Source: Mesostigma viride | Lineage: Eukaryota > Streptophyta > Mesostigmatophyceae > Mesostigmatales > Mesostigmataceae | NCBI GenBank assembly: GCA_009746045.1 | Contig: RPFO01000299.1 | Location: 1,479,307-1,543,306, forward strand | Direction: 5' to 3' | DNA: 64,000 nt | In this document: positions 30,101-40,300 of the stretch, one piece after another | How positions within the stretch are numbered: the stretch's first letter is position 1 | Layout: the number at the start of each line of letters is the position of its first letter | The notes under the pieces: generated by a model | The model's input: the letters and a program-made list of their open reading frames with translations, nothing else | What the model was told of the DNA's origin: nothing | Database searches by the model: none | Position numbers and translations under genes: made by a program

Positions 30101-31586
30101 GGGGACACCGAACCAGGGGACACCGAACAAGGGGACACCGAACAAGGGGACACCGAACAAGGGGCTACCTTTTTACAACAGGCACCCTGTGGGGGCACGG
30201 TGGCACGCTCATTGGGTAGCCGATGGGGCCAGCCATCATGCGCCGGTGCGACAGCGCATGCTGCCCGCCGGTGGGCAGCGGGAGAGTTTTCAGCGACAGC
30301 CAGTGTAGCAGGTATGACTAACGGGGACGTGATATTTCACGCATGACGGGTCGCACACGCAAAGCCATAGCAGTGCAGAATAGTTATGCTCGTGCCAACT
30401 GCTTCCCCCGACCCGTGGGCTAGTTGTCCTTACTCGCGCACCCATGCTCCGCCATATGTTGAACAACCATACATTGAGCACATGCCGCCCTCACTCACGG
30501 GCTGGACAGATGGGCAGGCCGTGGACTCTGAATTCTGGTCAGCGGTGTGCGAGCAGGCAAGGAAACGTTGACCGCACATGTTTCTGTTGTCATCACAACA
30601 CAGCCTGGGAATGGCTGGAGGTGCGCACGCCCACTGCACCCCTGACTGCCGGTGCACCCATGCCATTGTGAAACGTGCGGGGTAATAATCCTAGCTTGTG
30701 CATCATGTCACACCAGGTGGCCTACCTCAATCACGCGACAAATCATAGCACGTTACTTGCAAAACCATGGGCCGTTGCCCACGTACCTCGATGACTCGGC
30801 AAATCATGTCGGTGTTCCACTTCTTCCACGACTCCAAGTCGGTGTACTGCTTCACAACATGCCAGGGGGGAGCGCTGATGTCAAACACGGTGCGCATGGA
30901 CAGGACGGGGCTCTTCTTGACCCTGCGAATCGAGATCTTCACCCCGCTGTGGTCGTGCTTGAGGAGCCACTCCGACTCCTCGGCGGTCAGGACCTTGGCC
31001 ACATCATCCATAAGGGTCTTGTGCACCGCGCCGAAATCAGGTCGTTCGTTTTTCCAGTTGTGGTTTTGCTGCTCGAGCGAGATTTCCAGGCGGTACCTGC
31101 ACGCAGCCACAGCCAAGTGACAGGTGAGAAGTGGAACGCATAGTGCCTGCCGGCATGCATGACCCATATCGCAATCACCTATCTTGTACCCGGAATTCGA
31201 TGCAAGGTCGGTACTCACTGGAAGCAATTGTCACAGACACGCTGAGGCGAAGTGTACTCAAAGGCGGCCGGGAGCTCCATTTTCTTCGAGCTGCACGCCT
31301 GACAGAAAATCCGACCGCAAGAGCGGCTGAGGTAGCACGAATGTCGCACGCAATTCGTTGCAGAGGTACATTAGCTACCGCGTGTGCATGCTGAAAAAAG
31401 AGGACCACAAAATACGGCAACGCACACGGTATCATACCAATGATGGCGGCGGTAAATTAGCGTAAATGGCCTGTCGCAGTTGTTGCATTCCTTCGCATCT
31501 TCATTGGGTTGCCAAACAGGTTTCTGCGCGGCTTCCTGTTCTCTAGTCGAACTTCCTTCCGAGTCAGACACTAGGTTGTTCTCCAT
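27178..31586 (-). CDS. FYVE zinc finger-START lipid-binding protein, six exons
   Basis: Exons (minus strand): 31438-31586, 31219-31326, 30787-31096, 29609-29747, 28486-28517 and 27178-27402. All are GT-AG with matching phases, giving 320 residues. Residues 25-86 form a complete FYVE finger: eight cysteines (34, 37, 50, 53, 58, 61, 81, 84), the RRHHCR motif at 46-51 that binds phosphatidylinositol 3-phosphate, and RVC at 79-81. A START domain follows from about 90 to the end, with EWLLKHDHSGVKISIRRVKK, YTDLESWKKWNTDM, TSVEHPLCPR and VHSDPRGLLPPFIINRI. The protein should sit on PI3P-rich endosomal or vacuolar membranes and bind a lipid. The ligand is not predictable. Exon 5 is only 32 bases. 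An upstream hydrophobic stretch in the same frame lacks an ATG, so I start at 31586. Confidence 0.85.
29067..29221 (+). repeat. 10-bp minisatellite CATGCTACTR in FYVE-START intron
   Basis: About 15 copies of CATGCTACTA/CATGCTACTG lie in the intron between exons 4 and 5. A G run of about 24 follows at about 29330-29352. The apparent His-Ala-Thr-Cys-Tyr repeat proteins are artefacts of this array. Confidence 0.9.
29427..29465 (+). repeat. (CCCG)n microsatellite
   Basis: About nine CCCG units in the intron between exons 4 and 5 of the FYVE-START gene. A similar array lies at 62345-62397 in the sulfurase-like gene. Confidence 0.9.
30093..30167 (+). repeat. 15-bp minisatellite in FYVE-START intron
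   Basis: Five tandem copies of GAACMAGGGGACACC (two with CCA, three with CAA) lie in the intron between exons 3 and 4. Confidence 0.85.
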
Positions 31587-32352
31587 TCTGCTCGGGATGG
31601 GCGTCCGCCGAAAGCAAACAAGAATAATGAAATTTGAAACAACCCCAGCGGCGAGTAGGACAAACGTGAGCCCTTCCTGGTGTGGGTTGACGATGCTCAC
31701 GTCAGGTTGTCACGTCGTGAACTCGGTTTATAATGACCGCAATCAGCCAACTCGGCATCAAACGACGGCCATCACCGCCTCAGCCTGTCCAGGTTTACAC
31801 CCTGGCACTTGACTGGCTTTAAAAGACATCGAGTACTAGTGGTGCGAAGTTAAGAGACCGGGAAGCAGGGTTCGTATTTTAACCGCTGTATCAGGATAAC
31901 CACTAGCCGCACGACAAGTGCCTCTAGAGGGTGCGATTGATGCCAAGTGTTACCTCGCTGTGACTGCCAATTCCAAAAAGCCGCGCCCTAGATACGGCAC
32001 GACGAATTTAGTTTTAACCATTTGATGAATGTCCAGCTTTTTTTTAACTCAAGATTTCAACCGTGAATTCTTTTTGAAGGATCGGATAGGTAGGTGCCAA
32101 TTGTGCTGCATTTCGTTTGCTGTTTTGAATCCCAGCCGGCAATACCTGGTCTACGATAGTTCGTCTACCCTGGTACCATGCCTCAACTTGCATCTGCTGA
32201 CGTTCCCCTAGCCCTGCATGATCCGTTAGCGTTTGATACCTAATCACGGCCGAAGAGCATTCTTTGTCATGTAGCAAATTTACTACCGGCTGTGTTGTGA
32301 GTCTTGTATTCCTAGCCGCATATCGTTAGTGGTTAGCACTTCGCAACCTCAA
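31587..32352. other. Divergent intergenic region shared by two genes
   Basis: 766 bases separate the FYVE-START start codon (minus) from the histidine-phosphatase start codon (plus). Both promoters should lie here. I see no TATA box that I would call and no repeat. An in-frame hydrophobic segment upstream of the FYVE-START ATG (to about 31700) has no start codon. Confidence 0.5.
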
Positions 32353-33899
32353 ATGGCGAACATAGCGGACATTTCCGCCGACAAAGTGTGGCTTTTTGCG
32401 GCGAGGCACGGGGAGCGGCTCGACAATGTGGATCCCATGTATGTTCAGACGAGCCCCAGACCTCAGGATCCACCACTCACTGAAAGAGGCAAACAACAGG
32501 CCAGGCTCCTTGGGAAAAGACTGCAAAGCGAATTTTCCCTTGGTCCGTCGACCGTGATTTACACGTCGCCATTTACTAGGTGGGTTCGTACTTTCTAGCA
32601 CAGTTGCGTCGCCGAGGCCGTTTTATGCTTCACCACGACACCACAAGTGGGAGAGTGCGCAGAAGTCCTCATAATCCTAGAATATCTACTACCACAACGC
32701 TTGGGTTGGGATTGATTTGTGCTATATATTTTCCCTATGACTTTCTCGCTCGAGGTGCTTTTCGTGGTACTATCAACATGCATCCCCAGCTTCTGAATAT
32801 TGCGTGGTTCAAATCTGCGTTTGCTCCACCTGTTCCTTGCTGCTAGCTATTGCAGGTGTGTTCAAACCGCAGCTGAGGTAGCGGCGGTGCTGGGCGTGCC
32901 CACCATCAAAGTCGAGGAGGGCATATGCGAGCTTCTTGAGAAATCATGGTGAGAGAGCTGCGCAGTGGCGTGCATCAGTCATCTCTTAGATCAATCAGTG
33001 TAGATAATTATGCAAATGTCCCGGGCAATTTACCACACAAAAGGCTATTAAATTCGTAGCTGAATGTCGTTTGAATAGGCAGTTGCTTGAGGCAACATGA
33101 TGCATACTTGCCATAGGAGGGATATTGTGACATGGGAATGTTGTAAGAAATTCCGTTTTATTGCGCTTGTATGACAAAAAGGAGTAACAAATTGTATTGA
33201 CTAGAATTGTCACAATGCACATGCATCGTACAAGGATGTGAGCAGGAGCTGGGGCTAGAGCCCCACATCACCAACGAGGCGGGCTCTTACCACGGTTTCC
33301 CATCAACGCCCACATCGCCTCCCTTGGCAGCCCACATTCATGCTCGAATTCTCAATCCAACGCCCCGGCCGCCTGTTGCTTCTATTCGGCCGCACGTTGC
33401 TTTCGGGTACTACGCGCTTGGATATTGCCGCGCGATCACGCATGTATACTGACTATAATCCCACCCAACTGTCTTGCTCCTTGCTTGCTTGCCTGCATCC
33501 ATTAGGTTTGCATGGATGCCACTCGAGATCCAGCGCCGACTGTGGATGACGCCCCAAGAGCTGCACGCCAAGGTATCCAACAAGGTGGACTTGTCCTACA
33601 CCTCCTTCTACCGCCCGCCCCATACTAGCACCGTCAAGTTTGAGTCGTACAGGGACTGCTGGCGACGATGTAAGGCAGTTGGCCAGCACCTTGTGGGTAG
33701 ACACAGGCAGCAACCCATGGAGAAGGTGTTGTGTGTGGGGCACGGGGCGTCTGTGGAGGGCCTTGTGTTGGGTCTTACGCGGGCCCCGCGGGTGCCCCCG
33801 ATGAACTATACCGCGTTGACGGTGCTAGCGGATAGGGGCGCCGATGAGCCACTTAGCATTCAGAGCCTCATTGATGCGTCTCATATTCAAGGCCTTTGA
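32353..33899 (+). CDS. Histidine phosphatase superfamily protein
   Basis: Three exons, 32353-32579, 32856-32948 and 33506-33899, GT-AG with consistent phases, give 237 residues. The phosphoglycerate-mutase-like fold is shown by the RHG triad (R18, H19, G20, followed by ERLDN), the second arginine R76 in SPFTRCVQTA, a glutamate-rich EEGICELLE segment, and the second histidine H186 in LCVGHGASVEG. All catalytic positions of the family are therefore present. The length and the ERLDN-type N-terminus resemble small plant PGM-like and UBASH3/STS-type phosphatases rather than glycolytic mutase. The substrate is unknown, possibly a phosphoprotein or small phosphate ester, and the protein is probably cytosolic because no signal peptide is seen. 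It diverges from the FYVE-START gene. Confidence 0.8.
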
Positions 33900-34406
33900 C
33901 AGGCATCGAAGCATCGGGCTTCGCTCATTTGCTTTTGAATTATGTTTCCTTGGGGATTGCACGTGGAGTAAAGACTTGTGTGCGCACATGGCGCTTGGGT
34001 GGGATATGGAGTATTTTTGCATCAATGCGTCGTGAGTGGCCACATGGATGTTGCACAAAGGTATTGGACTAATGCAAATTTGTTGTAGAGCTTCTTGGTG
34101 TCCAACGCGGATTTGGGGCTAGGATTTCAGATGTCCGGGAGTACACCATGTAATAGAAAGAATTTCTGCATTTAAACAACAAGTTGACCCCATTCATCAT
34201 ATCATGGCCAAGGGCGATGTTCGCGACACAATTCAGTAGCACACATGTGTTGCTGTTCAGACAATAGAGCAAGTGCTTTGAATCCTAATAACAACTGTAG
34301 CTAAGCTAAGATTTGACTAAATGCTAATGGTTATTTTAAACGTAATCCCGAATAAGATATGCGTGGTATAAAACTTTATACAATATACTCCATGGTCCGT
34401 GCGTTT
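33900..34406. other. No gene seen
   Basis: 3' flank of the histidine-phosphatase gene. AT-richer sequence, no supported coding region and no recognised repeat. Confidence 0.4.
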
Positions 34407-34500
34407 ATCAAGGAGACAACAAGCGCAAGCCAGAAATCGGGAGAATCCGGACCATGGTAGCTCGAGCCTGCCGTTATCTTGTCCGCGTGTTCGAGTCGTT
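34407..34500 (+). mobile_element. SINE-like dispersed repeat, copy 2
   Basis: ATCAAGGAGACAACAAGCGC, GGGAGAATCCGGACCATGG, TAGCTCGAGCCTGCCGTTAT and GTGTTCGAGTCG. It matches 596-698 reverse-complemented almost base for base. A lone copy of TATCAAGGAGACAAC recurs at 34957 and AACAAGGAGACAAC at 43342. Confidence 0.5.
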
Positions 34501-35131
34501 CAGGATGATGAAGATGAATGGTGATGGAAATGTGTATCCTTGTGCATTGAAACTACGTGTAGAGCGACTAGATGACCTAGACGGTTGGGCCGGAAACAGC
34601 ATGCTTGATCAGGGCGTGTGTTTCGAGCCTAACTGGCCGGGAGTGTCTAGTGGTGAGCACCGACCATTGCTGCGATCGCTCTCCCACCATTTACGAGGAA
34701 ATACCCGCATATGGATTATTGGGTTTATTGTTAAGTGAGACTCTGTTATGTGTGTGCACGTGGTTTAAACTTCCTCCGGAATAGCACTGCACATTGATGA
34801 ATTTTGAGAGTGATATTATATTCTTGAGTTGGACCTACCCGCCGAATGGCATGCGCCTAGCCGCCTACCGATTGCACGTGGAAAGTTTGATGTCCCTAAC
34901 TGAACTAAAGGCGGCATGGCCTGCTAGTTCTGTGTGGTCACCGTTATAAGTACTTATCAAGGAGACAACTTATGCTGACCCGGGGGCCCCCTTGGGCATG
35001 CCACACACAGCCCGCGGGCCAGGCCACGGACCTGTTGGTGAAGGTGCGTAGTTCTCGGCGCGACTCAACCGCAGGTCTCGCACTTGCTCAACCCGACGGT
35101 GGGCCCCGGCATGTGCACAGCCCGGGCCGGG
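34501..35131. other. No gene seen
   Basis: No supported coding region. Apart from the short TATCAAGGAGACAAC motif at about 34957, no repeat is recognised. Confidence 0.4.
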
Positions 35132-35358
35132 GATCCAGCAATTAAATTAAATTAAATTAAATTATAACATGGCTCCGTTGGGAGATCATGTAGCACATAT
35201 TCCAGGTTGGATGGGTGGTGTGGAGGAAGCCGCGTAATCGAACTAACCTAACTCTAAGCTATATCTAGTCTAGAAAAGCCTATCTACGCTACTCATCAAA
35301 ACGGCTCCTCCTCTTGGGGGGAGGCGGCTTGCCCACAGGGGCTCAGTGATCCAGCAAT
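35132..35358 (-). mobile_element. LINE family D 3' end insertion, 205 bp, 11-bp TSD
   Basis: Insertion 35143-35347 is bracketed by GATCCAGCAAT at 35132-35142 and 35348-35358. On the minus strand it ends CTCCCAACGGAG (hairpin), CCATGTTATAATTTAATTTA and a (TTTAA)n tail. It matches 6080-6183 closely and extends further upstream in the 3' UTR. Confidence 0.8.
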
Positions 35359-36200
35359 GGCTAACTCAAATTTATGAGCCGATATAGCAGGTTTGACATG
35401 TCAGGCTAGCGGTCAGTTGTTAGGCGGCTTCAGTCCGTCTATCAGTCTCAGTAGAATGAACGAATGGAATCAATTGAACTCCTAAAATTATAGTCTAGAA
35501 TCAGTGGGTTGCCTATGGAATTCTTCAGTGCTCCTTGTCTCCCCAATGACGGGAACCGACAACCGACGTGGTAGTACATGACGAATCCTTGGACTAGTCG
35601 CGTGTAAGTCGTGAAGGCCTCGCGCGCGCCTCAAGCTTGAGCCGCGGCCGACCGCAGGCTTTGAATGTCTGTGTCGCGTGGACGCCGGACGGTGACGCGC
35701 ACCGGCAGGGGCCACTAGCTGGGCCAGGGCGGGGCAAGATTCATGATCGTGATCATGATAGAGATATCGTGAGATATCATGATCAAAGAAATCAGCATCG
35801 GCATCGGTGTAGAAATCAGAATTTTAGCCCGAAGGTCAAACGTGGTTGCTGGCTGATCTCTGACACGTAGTAGTGCCAACTGCCAAGTCATACTTTAATC
35901 CGTTGCCTGTAATCCTGCCCAGCGGCGAATTTAGCATGGCTGCCTTCAGGCATGGCGCTGACTTCATAGAGGCGATTTACCGAGGAAAAGAAGGGCCAAG
36001 AGTGCGTTCTTTCTTTCATGGTGGCTGAACTACCTAGGATCTCGAGGACAGCCTAGCCAGCCAGGCATAAACGCATTGTAGATTAGCCATTTGCTGTTGC
36101 TCGCGGCGAGATTACTGTACACGTGGGTGGTTTCTGACTCGTGTATAAACAAAGAGCTCTGTATCTCATAATTACTGGAAAACGTGCTTTCGCTCCTAAT
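35359..36200. other. No gene seen; 5' flank of carrier gene
   Basis: It contains a cluster of ATCATGATC/GATATCGTGAGATATC inverted motifs at 35742-35785. It should include the promoter and 5' UTR of the EF-hand carrier gene. Confidence 0.4.
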
Positions 36201-37280
36201 ATGACTCCCAATATGAGCCTTCCCGATATCTTACAGCAAGGTGCCCGAAATGTCGGCAATTTTATTAATACCTTTAAAATGCCCACGGCTGACACAGCTA
36301 CGAGCTCAGTCGCCGCATGGCGCACCAGTGGCGACGTTAGAGAGACGGCGTTGTTTCAGAGAAAATGCGGGTTCGCTGCTGCATCCATGTCGACACAAGT
36401 GAGCGACAGCACAATCCGCGCTTTATTCAACAGAATTGACGAGAACATGGATAATGTGTAAGTACTGTATAGCTGGTTGGTGTCGTCACTGGATGTAGGC
36501 TGCGTTACCTTGCACGCCTCTACGCACTAGCGTGAACATTCGTGGAAGCCGTGGGCTCATTGATAGTTTAGCTATCAAATTCCTTGCGGTGCCACTGCAA
36601 TCGATCCCGGCCATTTCGTCGAGGCGATGATCTCGACGCGATGACCGTACGCGCCTCGTTTTGAAAACTTGTTGTTCTGCTGGCTTTTGAAGTCCTGTTT
36701 CCGGCGGATCTGGCGCGCGTTTCGCGAAAAAACAGGCTGTCTCAGGAAGAGGTCATGTCCTACGCGGAAAAGATGCGGCTACCACGTGCCTATGTCGAGG
36801 TATGTCCCGGTTGATGATGTTCGTAATATCCACGTGAATGTTTGAATGTCCCATTGACTGGTGTTTGCAAGAAACCCATGAAGGCTGCCCCGGTCGACTA
36901 CGTGGCATGGAAGCACCCGACCCCAGTCACTGCAGTACCTTGCTTGTTCGTTGAATGTCATTGGGTCGCATCTATACTTCTATAGTACTAGCATTTTCTC
37001 GCTGCGATCGCTGAGCATTCGTCGCCCTCCCGCTGCCCTTTGTAGCTCACCCACTGCTCCCATCATCCCTGCGCTGAAACGAATCGCGCATCTGCTGCTC
37101 CCCTCTGACCCCACCCACCCCGCCACCCACCCACCCTACCTGCGAGAGTGTCCTGCAGGAGTTCCTTGGCCCTAAGTCAGGCGGCTTCCACGGCTTCTTC
37201 GGCCGCCGCGAGCCCATGAGCATCGACAAGTTCTCGCGGCTGGTGCGCGAAAAGGTAATTGTTGCCTTGTGTGTGCGAGG

Positions 37281-37316
<36 letters not shown>

Positions 37317-40300
37317 TGTGCACGAGTAACGCCCGTGCGCGAGAAGGTAGACACAAACCTTACCTTGGTCGCGAGAAGGTGAATATCAAGCATGCGCTCG
37401 AGAAGGTGCCTATAAAAACCCTCTTGTCATTACTACCCTGTTATCTATGTATAACTAGGATTGAGCCGCATCACATGGCATGCAGAGTTGTTGTCTTGCA
37501 ACGCTTTCGCTGCACGGCTTGGCTTATGCACAGCAAGCCAATAGCAGGTGGAAGGGTTGCAGCCACTAGGGCCCCGTGCGAAGATGTAGGCGGCCCGCTA
37601 CGCAGCCGCCAGGCGGCACGCAGCCATTGCAAGTGTACTCATCACCATTGTCAGTGTTGTACTTACCAATGGCTTTTTGTTGGAGTCCTTTTGTGCAACT
37701 CTAATTTTGCACAACTGCCAGACTAATAGGCAGCTACCCTTACCACCCAGCCCCACCGCCTTACCGCCAAACTGCCTTACCTCCAAATGCCTTACAGCCA
37801 TACCGGTTGACATCCATACTGGCTGAAATCCATACTGGCTTTTTCACTCATACTACCCTTAGTTGTCTGCATGGAAGAAAAGGCCTGTCATGGCTACCCG
37901 GCTAGAACAAATCTGCCGGCAAGAACAAATCTGCCAGCAAGAACAAATCTGCCAGCAAGCCTGCAGCAAGAATAAATCTGCCGGCAAGAACAAATCTGCC
38001 GGCAAGAACAAATCTGCCGGCAAGAACAAATCTGCCGGCAAGAACAAATCTGTCGGCAAGAACAAATCTGCCAGCAAGAACAAATCTGCCAGCGATCCAC
38101 TTCAGTTCGCCATCTTTTCTTTTTCCCTTCCAGCGACCCCACGCCCTGGCAGGGTGTTCCTGAGAAAGGTACAAATATTGCAAATTGCGCATGGGAGACC
38201 ATGGGATAGTAAGCTTTTATGTAAACGAAAGCTGCCTACCACTGCTTCGAGCCATGCACATGCCTACCGCTCTCTGCTGCCTGCTCCCAGGCACCGTGCA
38301 TAGGTATATACAGGTAACCGACCTTCGCAGGCCTCCCTCCCATGGCCAGCCGTGCATAGATGAGATAAAGTCAAAAGAATGTCGAAACACGTTGGGAAAA
38401 GCTCGTGTCTATCTCGTGTCTATGTGTCCAACCCAACTGTAGCTTGGCATCGCTTGCGGTCGACTTCCTGTAAGAACAAGGAACAAGGAACAGCGTGAGG
38501 GCTGGACAGTGGACAGCACCCCCTGGGGGCCTGGGTGGAAGATGCTCCGCGTCGTCTGCGCGCAGTTCACTTTCCAGCACATAGCGTTTGTCCCCTTCAC
38601 TGACAACCCCTGGCATAGCTCGATGAAGATTACCATATTCTTCCCAAGTCCACACACTGGCTCCGGCTTTCTCTTCCCGCGCTTAGTGGGTGCATGACGT
38701 AAGTCCTCAATAGGAGTGTTAGGTACAGTGGACTGCCCTGGGATGAGTGCGGCCGCTTGAATTCCACCGTTACTATTAGGCTTACAATCACAGCCGCCAT
38801 CACACTTAGTGAAGACTCGTTGACACGTCGTCAATATGGTATGTGTGTGCCCACGCTCATGGTGACGTGTGCTGGCAGGAGGAGAGCATGCTGGCTGCCT
38901 TCAAGGCCATGGACGCGGACGCCAGCGGCAAGATTTCAGAGGCCGAGCTGGAGCAGGGGCTGGCCGCGCTGGAGGTGTGTGGATCCTTGCTGCTTGCGTT
39001 TGACACGTGGTTAGTAGCTGTGTCCAGCCGCGCTGGAGGCTTGATGTGGATACGACTTGTATGGGGCGACACGGTTTTTGTTCAGTTATGAAATTAGTGA
39101 ATACAGTTAGTTGATATACCACTTAGACAATGAGTTGATCAATGTTCTGATCAAGGTCGGACATGACCCTCCTAGTAGATGTCACCTGGGCTGCTTCCCA
39201 CTTGAATGTACTAAACTGCTTCCTTGTGCAGCATCAAACGACCTACGGACAATCCCTACTTGGCTCAATGGCAGCCTAGTTTGTTATGAGAATGGGAGGC
39301 GGGGTCACAGTGCTATGTCGGCTCTGCGTCACGGCTGCAGGTACTGTACACAGGTGGCACGGAAGCATGCATGCTGACGGCATGTGCTGGCCTTAAATTA
39401 ACGGTAGGTGGGGGCAATCGTCATGCGATGACGCAGAAACCCTGGGTCCAGATCGTCTGCCTAAGCAATTAACCTGTTCCCCCTCCCCCCCCTGGAGAGC
39501 CTCTTCACGATCATTTGCCCCCCTGCGCGGCACTTGGGAGTGTGTGGGGTTGTTCCCCAAGGGTCGATTCTCGAAGAAAAGGGTTCTTTGAAATGGTTCG
39601 CTCAGCACCTCCACACCTGTTGTGGCAGTTATTGCACTCTACTTTTTTACATAAGTACTAACGCGGTCAGCAGGGCCAGGCCGCGTGCCACGTGGCGACC
39701 TCTAGCAGGCAGCAGCATTTGTTTTTGCATGGCCTGTGCTGCCACGTGTGCTCAACTCGCGTCATTCCTGACCTCTCTTGGCATGCCCGGCCCATCTTGT
39801 GCTGCCACCTGTCACAGATCAGCGGCAACAAGTACGAGCCGAGGAAGCGCATCTCCCGGAAAGGGGTGAACCGCATCATGCAGGTGGGTGCCCGCCCGCG
39901 GACAGGTCAACACCGTAGACCCTTGACACCAGACATCATGGGCCCTTGACACCAGACATCATGGGCCCTTGACACCAGACATCATGGGTCCTTGACACCA
40001 GACATCATGGGCCCTTGACACCAGACATCATGGGCCCTTGACACCAGACATCATGGGCCCTTGACACCAGACATCATGGGCCCTTGACACCAGACATCAT
40101 GGGCCCTTGACACCAGACATCATGGGGCGCTCCATGCCCCCACAGTTTAGGTGCCCAAGCAACCACAATTTTACGTGTGCTGCAACCACGACACCGTCCA
40201 GCATGATAACTGCGGGCCACAGTATTTGCGAATCGATATTTTCTGGGGGGATGCCGCCAATAATGTGGCCCAGGCTCTCGGCGCACCCACGCTACAGGCG

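Noticed and set aside
31587-31700. Hydrophobic N-terminal extension of the FYVE-START protein
   Set aside because: It is in frame and looks like a membrane segment, but it has no ATG, and a stop lies just upstream. An unseen upstream exon could still change this.
33207-33452. Possible extra exon of the histidine-phosphatase gene (ELGLEPHITNEAGSYHG)
   Set aside because: No pair of splice sites fits the phase between exons 2 and 3 without a stop. Direct joining of 32948 to 33506 gives a continuous family-like sequence.
36690-36735. Longer carrier exon 2 (VLFPADLARVSRKN...)
   Set aside because: The acceptor at 36735 restores a perfect 12-residue EF loop in phase with exon 1. The upstream part would break the phase.
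39920-40126. CRISPR-like array of direct repeats
   Set aside because: The 23-bp units are contiguous without unique spacers, and the locus is an intron of a eukaryotic gene. The same holds for 37904-38094 and 63244-63445.
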